Shown here: positions 1 to 8,724 of the stretch, piece by piece
How the letters are laid out: every line of letters starts with the position of its first letter
Position numbering within the stretch: the first letter of the stretch is position 1
DNA from: an uncultured Alphaproteobacteria bacterium
GTDB lineage: Bacteria > Pseudomonadota > Alphaproteobacteria > Rhizobiales > Ancalomicrobiaceae
Length of the DNA stretch: 47,269 nt
Direction of reading: 5' to 3'
Assembly: GCA_937919435.1 (NCBI GenBank)
Contig: CALFRR010000002.1
Coordinates: 1-47,269, forward strand
Program-made: the position numbers and the translations under genes
The notes under the pieces: generated by a model
The model's database searches: none
Told to the model about the DNA's origin: nothing
What the model saw: the letters and a program-made list of their open reading frames with translations, nothing else

Positions 1-64
1 CGACGTGCCCGATCGTGCCGATGTTGCAGTGCGGCTTGTCGCGATTGAACTTTTCCTTCGCCAT
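1..64 (-). CDS. tuf: Elongation factor Tu, N-terminal fragment (cut by window edge)
   Basis: The minus strand starts at the ATG at 64-62 and reads MAKEKFNRDKPHCNIGTIGH, the near-invariant N-terminus of bacterial EF-Tu up to the start of the G1 (P-loop) region. EF-Tu is the GTPase that delivers aminoacyl-tRNA to the ribosome. Only 21 codons are inside the window. The tRNA-Gly and tRNA-Tyr genes lie just upstream on the same strand, the usual tRNA-Tyr/tRNA-Gly/tuf arrangement, so tuf is probably read from the promoter at 478-506, perhaps with another in the 122-base spacer at 65-186. Identity is very secure from the conserved residues. Confidence 0.97.
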   Translation of the reverse strand, partial: MAKEKFNRDKPHCNIGTIGHV

Positions 65-186
65 CGACGTCGGTTCCTACTCTCTTCGGGACGGACATTC
101 CGAACGAATTCGGGGCCGTCGGCATCAGAATCGTCTCGTCTCGGGTGCGTTCTTCACGCGTCGTCCGTCACGAGTCCGGCCGGTGG

Positions 187-260
187 TGGAGCGGGTAGCG
201 GGAATCGAACCCGCGTATTCAGCTTGGAAGGCTGCTGCTCTACCATTGAGCTATACCCGC
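187..260 (-). tRNA. tRNA-Gly (anticodon TCC)
   Basis: On the minus strand this folds as a standard cloverleaf: acceptor GCGGGTA (260-254) pairs with TACCCGC, the T-arm contains GGTTCGATTCC, and the anticodon loop CTTCCAA gives anticodon TCC. The 3' CCA is encoded (189-187). Length is 74 bases. It lies 36 bases downstream of tRNA-Tyr and 122 bases upstream of tuf, so the three are probably co-transcribed. Confidence 0.97.
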
Positions 261-296
261 ACGCCAAGCGCTCCCCGATCGCGTTGCGGGACGAAG

Positions 297-381
297 TGGT
301 GGGGGAAGTAGGACTCGAACCTACGAAGGCTTAGCCAGCGGATTTACAGTCCGCCCCCTTTGCCGCTCGGGACATTCCCCC
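297..381 (-). tRNA. tRNA-Tyr (anticodon GTA)
   Basis: On the minus strand the acceptor GGGGGAA (381-375) pairs with TTCCCCC. The anticodon loop CTGTAAA gives GTA, and a long variable arm follows, as expected for bacterial tRNA-Tyr (type II). CCA is encoded at 299-297. Length is 85 bases. It is the first gene of the tRNA-Tyr/tRNA-Gly/tuf unit. Confidence 0.97.
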
Positions 382-477
382 ACGTCTTCGACCGTACGCG
401 CTGCCGGAGCGGCACCGAACGTTCGGACGAACGGAACATCCCCGCCGATCAGAGCGGGGACACCCGTTGCGGCCGTC

Positions 478-506
478 GTTATGGCGATCAGGTTCCGCCC
501 TGTCAA
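478..506 (-). promoter_or_regulatory. Promoter of the tRNA-Tyr/tRNA-Gly/tuf unit
   Basis: Reading the minus strand, a perfect -35 box TTGACA (506-501) is followed after exactly 17 bases by CATAAC (483-478), a good -10 box. Transcription would begin near 471, about 90 bases before tRNA-Tyr. The perfect -35 suits a stable-RNA and translation-factor transcript. Inferred from sequence only. Confidence 0.7.
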
Positions 507-584
507 CGGGTCGAACGCGCAATCGTTGCTTCTGCTGTGGGTTCCGTCCCATAAGGGGGCTCTCCCGCCTCCGGAACCCGCACC

Positions 585-1412
585 ATGGCCCCGACCGATC
601 GCACGCCGCCCTCCCCTTCCGCCCGCGCCGGGCGCCGGCCGTCACGGCCGCCGACCGTCCAGCGGCGGACGAATCGTCCGGGCAGCGGCGCGCCGGAAGG
701 GCGGGTGTTCCTCTACGGTCTGCACACGGTGGAGACGGCGCTCGCCAACCCGCGGCGGGTGGTCCACGCGATCTTCCTCACCCGCAACGCCCGGGCCCGG
801 CTCGAAGAGCGCGGCGTCGCGTTTCCGATCGAGCCGGAGATGGTGGAACCGCGGTGGATCGACGCGCGGGTCGGCGAAGACGCGGTCCACCAGGGCGTCC
901 TGATCGAGACCGAGACGCTGCGGGCGGTCGATCTGACCGATCTCGGCCGGGCGAAGCTGGTGCTGGCGCTCGATCAGGTGACCGACCCGCACAACGTCGG
1001 GGCGATCATGCGCTCGGCGGTGGCGCTCGGGGCCGAAGCGCTGATCACGCCCGGCCGCCACACCGCGACCGAATCGGGCGTGCTCGCCAAGGCGGCGTCA
1101 GGGGCGGTCGATCTGCTCACCCACATCGAGGTGGTCAATCTCGCCCGCGCGCTCACCACCCTGCGGGGCGAGGGCTTCACCGTGGTCGGGCTGGACAGCG
1201 AAGGGCCGGCGCCGCTCGACGAGACCGAGGTCGGACGACGCACCGTCCTGGTGCTCGGCGCCGAGGGCAAGGGGCTTCGACCGGTGACCCGGGAGGCCTG
1301 CGACCGGCTGGCGCGGATCGACGTGCCCGGACCGATCAAGTCGCTCAACGTGTCGAACGCCGCGGTCCTGTCGCTGTGGATCGTCGGCCGGGCTCACGAA
1401 GGCCGGCGCTGA
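585..1412 (+). CDS. rlmB: 23S rRNA (guanosine-2'-O)-methyltransferase RlmB, SpoU family
   Basis: A 275-residue SpoU/TrmH-family SPOUT methyltransferase. RlmB methylates the 2'-OH of G2251 in the P-loop of 23S rRNA, using SAM. Visible family motifs are motif 1 DQVTDPHNVGAIMRSA (about residue 130), motif 2 VLVLGAEGKGLRP (about 221) and motif 3 IKSLNVSNAAVLSLW (about 253), which form the SAM-binding trefoil knot. The N-terminal substrate-binding domain begins near FLYGLHTVETAL (about 44). The first ~43 residues are basic and Pro-rich without recognisable fold. No strong ribosome binding site precedes the ATG, but no other in-frame ATG lies before the conserved domain. It is divergent from the tRNA/tuf unit, as in many Hyphomicrobiales. 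Confidence 0.93.
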   Translation: MAPTDRTPPSPSARAGRRPSRPPTVQRRTNRPGSGAPEGRVFLYGLHTVETALANPRRVVHAIFLTRNARARLEERGVAFPIEPEMVEPRWIDARVGEDAVHQGVLIETETLRAVDLTDLGRAKLVLALDQVTDPHNVGAIMRSAVALGAEALITPGRHTATESGVLAKAASGAVDLLTHIEVVNLARALTTLRGEGFTVVGLDSEGPAPLDETEVGRRTVLVLGAEGKGLRPVTREACDRLARIDVPGPIKSLNVSNAAVLSLWIVGRAHEGRR

Positions 1413-2111
1413 ACCGCCGTCGGACCGTCCTCCGCCGACATACGATGTCCCACACCTCGCCGGGCGAACCGCCCCTGCCGACCGACCGTACGGGCGGCGG
1501 ACCGTGCCGCCACGACAGAACCCGTGGCCGCGCGCGACGAATCACCGGTCTCCCGGACCCGCGACGCGCCGTCGGCGGCCCGGGTCGAGCGGGCCGCGGT
1601 CGCGGGCGAAGGCGCTCGCACCGCCCTCACCGGTGACGGCGCCCGACGTCGTATGACCTTGCGTCCGCATCGACGATCCGGTACATAGATAGCGCTAACA
1701 AAAACAAGACGTCGGGAAAACGCTCAACAGAAGGTAGGGGCCTCGGCACATACGACGACGTCACGTCGTCCAGCCGCGAACGAAGACGATTCGGTCGCGG
1801 TCGGCGTTTCGTCGCCTGCCGTTTCGCATCTCATTCTTTTCCAATTCGAGCGAGCGTGCGCGAAGACCTTCGCGCGCGACAGGCTCTTCGACGAGCACGC
1901 GTGAACCGAGCGTTCGGCGCGATGATTCGTCGTCCCTTCGGTCGACCTCCGCGACGTGGATCCGCCCGCCGGATCCGGCGAACGCGGACGGCTGCCCGAT
2001 CCGCGAAACCGCCCCTTCGATCGGCGCGCCCCTTCCCGCGTCGCCCGCAGGCGGCGGTCCCGCACCGGAAGACACATCGAGAGACCATCCGAAGACGTGG
2101 AGTCGCCGAAC
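1413..2111. other. Gene-free stretch (about 700 bases) before the SMP-30 gene
   Basis: No frame here has a convincing product. The open frames are Arg/Pro-rich read-through typical of high-GC DNA and lack ribosome binding sites. The notable content is a promoter/operator candidate at 1659-1697 inside a locally AT-rich patch (about 1680-1740), leaving a leader of over 400 bases before the start at 2112. Three GANTC sites are present. No known RNA motif was recognised. Confidence 0.5.
1659..1697 (+). promoter_or_regulatory. Promoter with overlapping LacI-type palindrome
   Basis: TTGCGT (1659-1664), a 17-base spacer and TACATA (1682-1687) form a plausible sigma-70 promoter. The predicted start falls in the perfect palindrome TAGCGCTA (1690-1697), whose right flank continues to AGCGCTAACA. 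That is half of the operator type often bound by LacI-family sugar regulators. The nearest gene downstream on this strand is the gluconolactonase-like gene at 2112. Binding is inferred. Confidence 0.4.
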
Positions 2112-3200
2112 ATGCAACCGAATCGTCGCACCTTCCTCACGCTGGCCGCGGCCGGCGCCGCCACGGCGGTCGCCTCGCGGGCCGTCGCCCAATCGATCGC
2201 CTTCACCCCCGCCGCCCGCTATCCCGATCCGGCGGTCGAGATCCTCGATCCGAGCTTCGCCAAGTACCGGCTCTATTCGAGCTCGGTCGAGCAGATCGCC
2301 ACCGGTCTGCGCTGGGCCGAGGGCCCGGCCTACTTCCCGGAGAGCGGCCATCTGCTGTTCTCCGACATTCCGAACAACCGGATCATGAAATATTCGGAGA
2401 AGGACGGCAGCGTCTCGGTGTTCCGCAGCCCGGCGAACTTCGCCAACGGCAACACCCGCGATCGGCAGGGCCGGCTGGTCACCTGCGAGCATTCGGTCAC
2501 CCGCCGGGTCACCCGTACCGAGAAGAGCGGCAAGGTCACCGTCCTCGCCGACCGGTTCGAAGGCAAGCCGCTCAATGCGCCGAACGACATCGTCGTCAAG
2601 TCCGACGACACCGTCTGGTTCACCGATCCGACCTTCGGGATCAACGGCGAGTGGGAGGGCTTCAAGGCGAAGCGCGAGCAGACCAACACCAACGTGTTCC
2701 GGATCGGCACCGACGGCAAACTCACCGCGGTGATCACCGATCTCGTCAACCCGAACGGCCTAGCCTTCTCGCCCGACGAGAAGAAGCTCTACGTGGTCGA
2801 GTGGAAGGGCACCCCGAACCGCTCGATCTGGTCCTACGACGTCGCCGCCGACGGCACGGTCTCCAACAAGGTCAAGCTGATCGACGCCGACGACCAGGGC
2901 TCGCTCGACGGCTTCAAGGTCGACCGCGACGGCAATCTTTGGTGCGGCTGGGGCAGCAACGGCCTCCTGAACAGCGAACCGACCGAGGTCGGCGGCCGCA
3001 GGATCTACGAATTGAAGGGCAAGCCGGCCGACCTCGACGGCGTCAAGATCTTCAACCCGCAGGGCAAGGCGATCGGCTTCATCCGTCTGCCGGAGCGCTG
3101 CGAGAACCTGACCTTCGGCGGCCCGAAGAACAACCGCCTGTACATGGCCTCGTGCCACTCGATCTACGCGCTCTACGTCGAGGCGCACGGCGCGGTCTGA
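2112..3200 (+). CDS. SMP-30/gluconolactonase/LRE family protein, exported
   Basis: A 362-residue protein of the six-bladed beta-propeller SMP-30 family, which includes lactonases that hydrolyse sugar lactones with a divalent metal. It opens with a Tat-like signal (NRRTFLTLAAAG, cleavage probably after AVAQ), so it likely acts in the periplasm. Candidate metal and catalytic residues are in the expected motifs: Glu70 (WAEGPAYF), Asn158 (NAPND), Asn215 (NPNGLAF) and Asp266 (SLDGFK). The ATG at 2112 is chosen because GGAG lies about 9 bases upstream and the signal peptide starts there; upstream in-frame codons read low-complexity Arg/Pro. The exact substrate cannot be told. A hairpin terminator follows. 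No sugar dehydrogenase or transporter is adjacent, so it seems to stand alone. Confidence 0.88.
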   Translation: MQPNRRTFLTLAAAGAATAVASRAVAQSIAFTPAARYPDPAVEILDPSFAKYRLYSSSVEQIATGLRWAEGPAYFPESGHLLFSDIPNNRIMKYSEKDGSVSVFRSPANFANGNTRDRQGRLVTCEHSVTRRVTRTEKSGKVTVLADRFEGKPLNAPNDIVVKSDDTVWFTDPTFGINGEWEGFKAKREQTNTNVFRIGTDGKLTAVITDLVNPNGLAFSPDEKKLYVVEWKGTPNRSIWSYDVAADGTVSNKVKLIDADDQGSLDGFKVDRDGNLWCGWGSNGLLNSEPTEVGGRRIYELKGKPADLDGVKIFNPQGKAIGFIRLPERCENLTFGGPKNNRLYMASCHSIYALYVEAHGAV

Positions 3201-3251
3201 CCGGAGGGACCGCTCCCGCCGCGCCGGCGCGGCGGCCCGAACTCCCGCGAC

Positions 3252-3291
3252 GCGAACGGGCGAGGCCCCGTACACGGCCCCGCCCGTTCGC
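3252..3291 (+). terminator. Hairpin terminator after the SMP-30 gene
   Basis: GCGAACGGGCG (3252-3262) pairs perfectly with CGCCCGTTCGC (3281-3291) around an 18-base loop that holds a second GGCC/GGCC pairing. It lies about 50 bases past the stop codon. No long T-run follows, which is usual in GC-rich genomes. Confidence 0.6.
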
Positions 3292-3439
3292 TTCCGACGT
3301 CGACCGCTTCGCAACCGCCCACGTGCGCTCTCCGACGGGGGCCAGGGTCGGACCGGCCGCGGATCGGCAGGACGTGGAGGATCCGGCCACGCCATCGGCG
3401 TGGCGATCGGAGTCGCGTCGTGGAGTCGCCACGGGCCTC

Positions 3440-3468
3440 TTGGTTCCGGGCCGCCGGCCATGATAAGA
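3440..3468 (+). promoter_or_regulatory. Promoter candidate for tRNA-Thr
   Basis: TTGGTT (3440-3445) and ATAAGA (3463-3468) are separated by 17 bases and end 10 bases before the mature tRNA 5' end at 3479. Spacing and position fit a tRNA promoter. Inferred. Confidence 0.5.
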
Positions 3469-3478
3469 GGCGCCTCGC

Positions 3479-3553
<75 letters not shown>

Positions 3554-3926
3554 GTTCCCCACTTCCGGAGCAGCGCCCGGGGCCGACTTCCCTCCGGGGG
3601 GCGGAGCGACTCTCGACCGGTCGCCGCGCGCGGACGATCGGCGAGAACGGGGCGGGACGATTCGGGCGACCCGACGTCACCCCGTTTCACTTCGCCTATA
3701 CTTCCCCGTACCCCGACGATCCTTCCCGGCCACCACGCCGGTCGGCCGGCGATAGTATTTCAGATCACGCGAAACGATTTTCCACCGACGTCGCCACATC
3801 TACGACGCGTCGGTCCGCGCCGTTACGCTCGGCGTTCATGTTCCGTCAACCATTTTTCCGGCCTTCTTGCAGCATTAATGTTTTGTTTTCGGCACTTCGT
3901 CATCTTTCCGCGAGGGGAGCCGAAAA
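3554..3926. other. Intergenic region before the diguanylate cyclase gene
   Basis: 373 bases with no credible gene. The last ~200 bases are less GC-rich than the surroundings and should hold the promoter of the gene at 3927, but no single -35/-10 pair stands out. A tRNA can serve as an integration site, yet no duplicated tRNA end or integrase was seen here. Confidence 0.4.
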
Positions 3927-5843
3927 ATGAAGTCCGACGGGCTTGCTCGTAGTGCCTCACGTCTGATGTCGCGGTCCAAGGGGCTGCTGGTCTTCGTATG
4001 CGGGTTGTTCGCCTGCTTCGAAGCATGGCGGGAGCATGCGGCCTTCGAGGCGACCTACGAGGCGACGCGCAGCGACCTGATGTCGGTCGCCCAGGTGCTC
4101 ATCGAGAACGCCGAAGGAAACATCGAGAACGCCGACGTCGCGCTGCGTACCGTCGCTCGGTTGGTGATCGACGGTGCCTATCCCGTCGGCCCGGAGGGGC
4201 TCGGGGCCGCGCTGCGCGAACAGGCCGCCCAACTCCCGCGGCTCAGAGGCTTCTTCGTCTACGACAACTACGGTCACATCGTCGGCAGTTCCGACCGGGT
4301 CAACACCACCGAGGTCGACAACGCCGATCGCGACTACTACCGCCGGCACCGCGCCGGCATCGGCGACGCCACCAGCATCGACGGGCTGACCCGCGCCAAG
4401 GTCGGCAATCTCGACGTGGTCCAGATCTCTCACCGATTCACCGATCGGGAAGGGCGCTTCGCCGGTGTGGTCGTCACCGCGATCGAACCACGGCGGTTCT
4501 TCCGGGTCTATGCGGACGCCTCGACCAAGGCCGACCAGGAGATCTTCCTGACCCTTCCGGACGGACGAATCCTCGCCCGCCTGCCCGACACGTCCGCATC
4601 CGAGGACGTCCCGGTTCTCGCCGGCGCGGCCAACCGGTCGCTCGGGGAAGCGGGCCATTTCGAGACGACCGCCTTCCCGGACGGCCGCCGCCGGGTCGTC
4701 GCCCATCTCGGGGGACGGCTCTATCCGGTGACCGTGTTCGTCTCCGGCTCCTTCGACGGCATCGTCGCCGACTGGCGGGAAACCGCGATCCCGCGGATCG
4801 GCCTGATCTTGGGCCTGATGATCCTCACCTCCGTCGCGGGTTTCCACCTCGTCGAGCAGACCAAGCGACAACACGACCTCGCCACCGCGCTCGCCGCGGT
4901 CAACGAGCGCTACCGGCTGGTCACCGAGGGGTCGGCGGATCTGATCCTCCAGGTCGGCGTCGACCGCCGGATCACCTTCGCCTCCGCCGCCGCGCGTCAG
5001 ATTCTCGGCGAACCACCGCAGAAGCTGCTCGGGCGTTATGGGGTGGACGCGCTCGTCCACCCGGCCGAACGCCAGCAGATCGAGGCCCAGGTGCAGCGGC
5101 ACCTCGACGGCGACGTCTCCGAGACCAAGGTCCTTCACCGCTTCATCCACAAGGATGGGCACGAGGGCTGGATCGAGGCGACGCTCCGCTCCTTCATCTC
5201 GCCCGACACCGGACGCTTCCAGGGAATCGTCGCGGTCTGCCGGGACGTCACCGAGCGGCAGGCGACCGCCCGTCAACTCGCCGAACTGGCGGCCACCGAC
5301 GGCCTGACCGGGCTGCCCAACCGGCGCTTCTTCGACACGACGCTGGAACACGAATGGCGGCGCGCGCAGCGCAGCGGCACCCCGCTGTCGCTGCTGTTCC
5401 TCGACGTCGACCATTTCAAGCACTTCAACGACCACTATGGTCATCTCGACGGAGACGAGTGCCTGCGCCGGATCGCCGACGTCCTGCGCACGCGGCCGGC
5501 ACGGGCCGCCGACGTCTCCGCCCGCTTCGGCGGCGAGGAGTTCGTGGTGCTGCTGCCGGAGACCGGCATGTCGGGTGCCGTCGTCGTGGCGGAGATCCTG
5601 CGCCGCACCGTCCGGGAGCTGGCCATCCCGAACCAGGGGATCGGCGCGGCGACGGTCGTCACGATCAGCATCGGCGTCGCGACGATCGAGCCGAAGCACT
5701 GCGACGAAATGGTGTCGAACGAACTCGTCGCTGCCGCCGACGAAGCCCTCTACCGGGCGAAGGCGGCGGGCCGCGACCGGATCGAAGTGATCGATCTCGG
5801 GCGACCGAAGCCGGGGCAGGCCCGACTGCGGATCGTCGGCTGA
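3927..5843 (+). CDS. Membrane-bound diguanylate cyclase with periplasmic sensor, PAS and GGDEF domains
   Basis: A 638-residue inner-membrane enzyme that should make c-di-GMP from two GTP. Order: transmembrane helix (about 15-31), periplasmic sensor region (about 32-287, dCache-like, with FFVYDNYGHIVGSS), second transmembrane helix (about 288-310), PAS domain (about 322-443, ending in RDVTERQ), GGDEF domain (about 455-625). The active site is GGEEF at 535-539. The inhibitory I-site RxxD is intact as RAAD (526-529), five residues before it, so product feedback inhibition is expected. The start has a strong ribosome binding site (GAGGGGAG). The ligand sensed is unknown. A GGDEF-EAL protein at 12822 is the other c-di-GMP enzyme in the window. 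Confidence 0.93.
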   Translation: MKSDGLARSASRLMSRSKGLLVFVCGLFACFEAWREHAAFEATYEATRSDLMSVAQVLIENAEGNIENADVALRTVARLVIDGAYPVGPEGLGAALREQAAQLPRLRGFFVYDNYGHIVGSSDRVNTTEVDNADRDYYRRHRAGIGDATSIDGLTRAKVGNLDVVQISHRFTDREGRFAGVVVTAIEPRRFFRVYADASTKADQEIFLTLPDGRILARLPDTSASEDVPVLAGAANRSLGEAGHFETTAFPDGRRRVVAHLGGRLYPVTVFVSGSFDGIVADWRETAIPRIGLILGLMILTSVAGFHLVEQTKRQHDLATALAAVNERYRLVTEGSADLILQVGVDRRITFASAAARQILGEPPQKLLGRYGVDALVHPAERQQIEAQVQRHLDGDVSETKVLHRFIHKDGHEGWIEATLRSFISPDTGRFQGIVAVCRDVTERQATARQLAELAATDGLTGLPNRRFFDTTLEHEWRRAQRSGTPLSLLFLDVDHFKHFNDHYGHLDGDECLRRIADVLRTRPARAADVSARFGGEEFVVLLPETGMSGAVVVAEILRRTVRELAIPNQGIGAATVVTISIGVATIEPKHCDEMVSNELVAAADEALYRAKAAGRDRIEVIDLGRPKPGQARLRIVG

Positions 5844-5970
5844 CCGCCTTCCCGGTTCGACGGCGAACGCCCGGCGACCACACCGGCCGAGACCCCACCA
5901 CACCGAACGCCGAGCGAGCCGGAAACGCGCGTCACCGGCTCGCCATGGGGCCATGCCCGACGGACGCCGC

Positions 5971-6690
5971 TCACTCGGCGGCGCGGGCGAGATCGTCCTT
6001 CGCAGCGAAGTCGACGGCGGCGGCGGCGTGCAGCAGCGTGCTGTCGAAGATCGGCAGCGACGAATGCTCCTGGCCGATCAGCAGGCCGATCTCGGTGCAG
6101 CCGAGGATCACCGAGTCCGCGCCGGCCGCCCTGCCCTTCTCGATGATCTCGACGAAGGCGGCGCGCGAATCCTCGCGGACCCGGCCGCAGCACAGCTCGT
6201 CGAAGATCACGTCGTGGACGACGCCGCGATCGCCGGCCTCCGGGATGATCGGATCGAGGCCGGCCTTCGCCTTCATCCGCTCGGTGTAGAAGCCGTGCTC
6301 CATGGTGTAGCGGGTGGCGAGCAGCAGCGGCCGCTTCTTGCCGGCGGCGACCAGCGCGGCCCCGGTGACGTCGATGATGTTGAGCAGCGGCACCGGGATC
6401 GCGGCGGCGACGGTGTCGGCGACGAGATGCATGGTGTTGGTGCAGATCAGCACGCAGCCGGCGCCGGCGGTCGCCAGACGTCGGGCGACGTCGGCGAGGC
6501 GGGCGGCGGCGCCGTCCCAGTCGCCCGCCTTCTGGAGGGCGACGATCGATTCGAAGTCGACCGACCACATCAGGATCTCGGCCGAGGCGAGACCACCGCG
6601 GCGCTCGCGCACCAACTCGTTGATGGCGCTGTAGTAGGTGGCGGTGCTCTCCCAGCTCATTCCGCCGATGAGGCCGATGGTCTTCGACAT
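5971..6690 (-). CDS. Aspartate/glutamate racemase family protein
   Basis: A 239-residue cytosolic racemase of the Asp/Glu/hydantoin racemase superfamily, PLP-independent, interconverting L- and D-amino acids with two cysteines as acid/base. The first catalytic Cys is in CVLICTNTMHL (about residue 83) and the second in DSVILGCTEIGLL (near residue 200). The N-terminus KTIGLIGGMSWESTATYY is typical of the YgeA/aspartate racemase group. The ATG at 6690 is chosen because the conserved domain starts immediately there and GGGAG/AGGA lie upstream; the frame open further upstream reads low-complexity. It is divergent from an Lrp-type regulator with a 155-base spacer, a common layout in which the regulator controls the amino-acid enzyme. 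Substrate (Asp or Glu) is not settled. Confidence 0.88.
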   Translation of the reverse strand: MSKTIGLIGGMSWESTATYYSAINELVRERRGGLASAEILMWSVDFESIVALQKAGDWDGAAARLADVARRLATAGAGCVLICTNTMHLVADTVAAAIPVPLLNIIDVTGAALVAAGKKRPLLLATRYTMEHGFYTERMKAKAGLDPIIPEAGDRGVVHDVIFDELCCGRVREDSRAAFVEIIEKGRAAGADSVILGCTEIGLLIGQEHSSLPIFDSTLLHAAAAVDFAAKDDLARAAE

Positions 6691-6845
6691 GGTTCCTGCT
6701 CCCTCGCTCGAACCGGCCCATCCTCGCCGAGGCTCCGCGGAAAATGTCGGCTTCGTCGATGCGAGGGACCACCGCGCGCGAAAATCGTTTGCGCCGGAAC
6801 GTCGATCGACCGAAAATCCGCGCATGCTCACCGAGGAAGATGAAA

Positions 6846-7319
6846 ATGCAGCGCGTCTCCGTCGACGATCGCGACCGAAAGATTCTGAACATCCTGCAGG
6901 TCGACGCCTCGGTGCCGATCGGTACCCTCGCCGAGGCGGTCAACCTGTCGGTTTCCGCCTGTTGGCGGCGGATCAAGGCGATGGAGGATTCCGGGCTGAT
7001 CGCCGGGCGGGTGGTGGTGGTCGACCGGCGCAAGGCGAACGTGCCGACCACGGTGTTCGTCGGGGTCCGCACCTCGCGCCATTCGATGGAGTGGCTGGAA
7101 GCATTCCGCAAGGCGATCGCCGACATTCCCGAGATCGTCGAAGCCTATCGGCTGACCGGCGAGATGGACTATCTGCTGCGTCTCGTCGTGCCGGACGTCG
7201 ATCGCTACGACGCGGTCTACAAGCTCCTGATCTCACGGCTCGACTTCACCGACATCACCTCGTTCATCGGAATGGAGGAGATGAAGTTCACGACCGCGGT
7301 GCCGACCACCTATCTGTGA
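6846..7319 (+). CDS. Lrp/AsnC family transcriptional regulator
   Basis: A 157-residue regulator: N-terminal winged helix-turn-helix (about residues 4-60, with IGTLAEAVNLSVSACWRRIK as the recognition region) and a C-terminal RAM/AsnC ligand-binding domain (about 65-150, with EAYRLTGEMDYLLRLVVPD). Such proteins form dimers or octamers and respond to amino acids. The ATG at 6846 is preferred because GAGGA sits about 8 bases upstream; another in-frame ATG at 6840 is too close to it. Divergent from the racemase gene at 6690, so it probably controls that gene and itself from the shared spacer. Its 3' end overlaps the convergent serine hydrolase gene by 10 bases. Confidence 0.92.
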   Translation: MQRVSVDDRDRKILNILQVDASVPIGTLAEAVNLSVSACWRRIKAMEDSGLIAGRVVVVDRRKANVPTTVFVGVRTSRHSMEWLEAFRKAIADIPEIVEAYRLTGEMDYLLRLVVPDVDRYDAVYKLLISRLDFTDITSFIGMEEMKFTTAVPTTYL

Positions 7320-8206
7320 GCGGCGAGGCGCCGGGCGACCTCGCGCTCGACCGCGGCGCCATCGGACCCCGCGGCGAAACAGGCGACGACCCGCCGAGGG
7401 CCGGTGCGTGCCGCGTAGACCGCACCGACGCTGCCCGGTCCGCCGGCCGAGTGGCCGATCACCTCGACTCGCGCGCCGTCGTCGGGCGAGGCCATCGCAC
7501 CGATCATCAGCCCGAGCCCGTAGCCGGGATCGACCCAGGGCGGCGCGGCGATCGACGGATCGAGAGGGGTGCGCACCGGCGCGCCGGCGAGAGCGTCGAA
7601 GGTCGGCCGATCCGCGTCGAGGATCGCGGCGAGCGCGACGACCGCCTCCTCGAGCGGACCGACGAGAGTGCCGTGGAACACCCAACCCGGGTGGTAGCCG
7701 GGCGGCACCGGAAAGGCGAGCCCGGCGAAATCGTCGCCCGTCTCGGCGAGGCGGGTGCGGGCGAGCCCGATCGGGTCGAGGACCAGATCCCGGAGCAGCC
7801 GACCGAGGTCGGTGCCGGTCGCCGCTTCGAGGGCCCGCCGGGCGAGGAGATACCCGAGGTTCGAATAGGCCCAGCCCGCCCCCGGCGGATGGGCGAGCCG
7901 GTCCGGCGGCAGATGGGCGAAGAGGTCTTCGTCGCTCCACGGCGCCGCACCGTCGGCGACCGCCGCGTGATAGGCGGGGAGCGCGCCGTAGTCGCCGAGC
8001 CCGGCGGTGTGGGCGAGGAGATGGCGGAGCCCGTAGGGCCGGCCGGCGAGTGGCGCATCGAGATCGATGCGGCCGGTCTCGGCGAGGCGCAGCGCCGCCA
8101 CCGCGATCAGCGGCTTGGTGAAGCTCCACCAGGCGACCGGCGCGCCACCGAGATCGCCGGAGAGGCGGCCTTCGGCATCGGCGACGACGATCGACGGGGC
8201 GGACAT
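7310..8206 (-). CDS. Serine hydrolase, beta-lactamase class C / penicillin-binding-protein-like
   Basis: A 298-residue serine hydrolase of the beta-lactamase/DD-peptidase fold. All three active-site motifs are visible: SxxK as Ser28-Phe-Thr-Lys31, YxN as Tyr114-Ser-Asn116 and, in place of KTG, HSAGG beginning at His252, the variant common in esterase- and DD-peptidase-like members. There is no clear signal peptide, so the cellular site is uncertain and a classical secreted beta-lactamase role is unlikely. The substrate may be an ester, a D-amino-acid peptide or a beta-lactam. Being beside a racemase is suggestive of D-amino-acid chemistry but this is only inference. It is convergent with and overlaps the Lrp-type regulator gene. 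Confidence 0.85.
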   Translation of the reverse strand: MSAPSIVVADAEGRLSGDLGGAPVAWWSFTKPLIAVAALRLAETGRIDLDAPLAGRPYGLRHLLAHTAGLGDYGALPAYHAAVADGAAPWSDEDLFAHLPPDRLAHPPGAGWAYSNLGYLLARRALEAATGTDLGRLLRDLVLDPIGLARTRLAETGDDFAGLAFPVPPGYHPGWVFHGTLVGPLEEAVVALAAILDADRPTFDALAGAPVRTPLDPSIAAPPWVDPGYGLGLMIGAMASPDDGARVEVIGHSAGGPGSVGAVYAARTGPRRVVACFAAGSDGAAVEREVARRLAAHR

Positions 8207-8418
8207 GGCGAAGCTTCGAGCAACGGGGCGGTGAGATGGTGCACGGTCCGCACCATAGCCTTCCGCGCCGGCGCCGTCGCCGGGCGCCGCCCTTCGAAGG
8301 GGAGAAACGTCGGGCGCGGAGCCCGGCCCGGGCTCGCAGGCCGGCGTGTCGCCGCGGCCGGATGCGCGCCCGATCGCGGCGGAACGGACGAGGCGCCGGC
8401 GGCCTCACCTCGCCCCGC

Positions 8419-8724
8419 TCATCTGACCTCGACACCCTGATTGGCGCATCGGAAGGCGACGCCGGTGCGATGGACGAGATGCGCCTTCAACATCGTCGCC
8501 AGCGACTGCTTCATGCACCAGTTCTGGTGAAACGCGGGATCGAGGACCTCCCGGGAGACCTGAACGTTGCAACCCTGGGTGGCGGCCTTCTGGATGATCT
8601 TCACCGCCCAGGCACCGTACTCGCGGCAGGACCGGTCGTTGTTGGCGAAGGGGATGGTCTGGGCCACCGCCGGCATCGCGAGGAGACAGAGCAGGGGCAG
8701 GGCGAACAGAGGCTTCCACTTCAT
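8419..8724 (-). CDS. Small exported protein with four cysteines, function unknown
   Basis: A 101-residue protein not recognised. It has a clear Sec signal peptide (MKWKPLFALPLLCLL..., cleavage probably after AVAQ). The mature ~79 residues contain four cysteines (in SCREY, GCNVQ, WCMKQ and RCANQ), suggesting two disulphide bonds in the periplasm. The ATG at 8724 is chosen because GGAG lies about 8 bases upstream and the signal starts there; extending upstream adds Pro/Arg-rich sequence. A second exported unknown protein lies 222 bases upstream on the same strand; the gap makes a shared operon uncertain. Confidence 0.75.
   Translation of the reverse strand: MKWKPLFALPLLCLLAMPAVAQTIPFANNDRSCREYGAWAVKIIQKAATQGCNVQVSREVLDPAFHQNWCMKQSLATMLKAHLVHRTGVAFRCANQGVEVR

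Noticed and set aside
7310..8206. Antibiotic-resistance beta-lactamase
   Set aside because: The motifs fit the broad serine hydrolase family, but the protein lacks a signal peptide and has HSAGG in place of KTG, so a resistance role is not supported.
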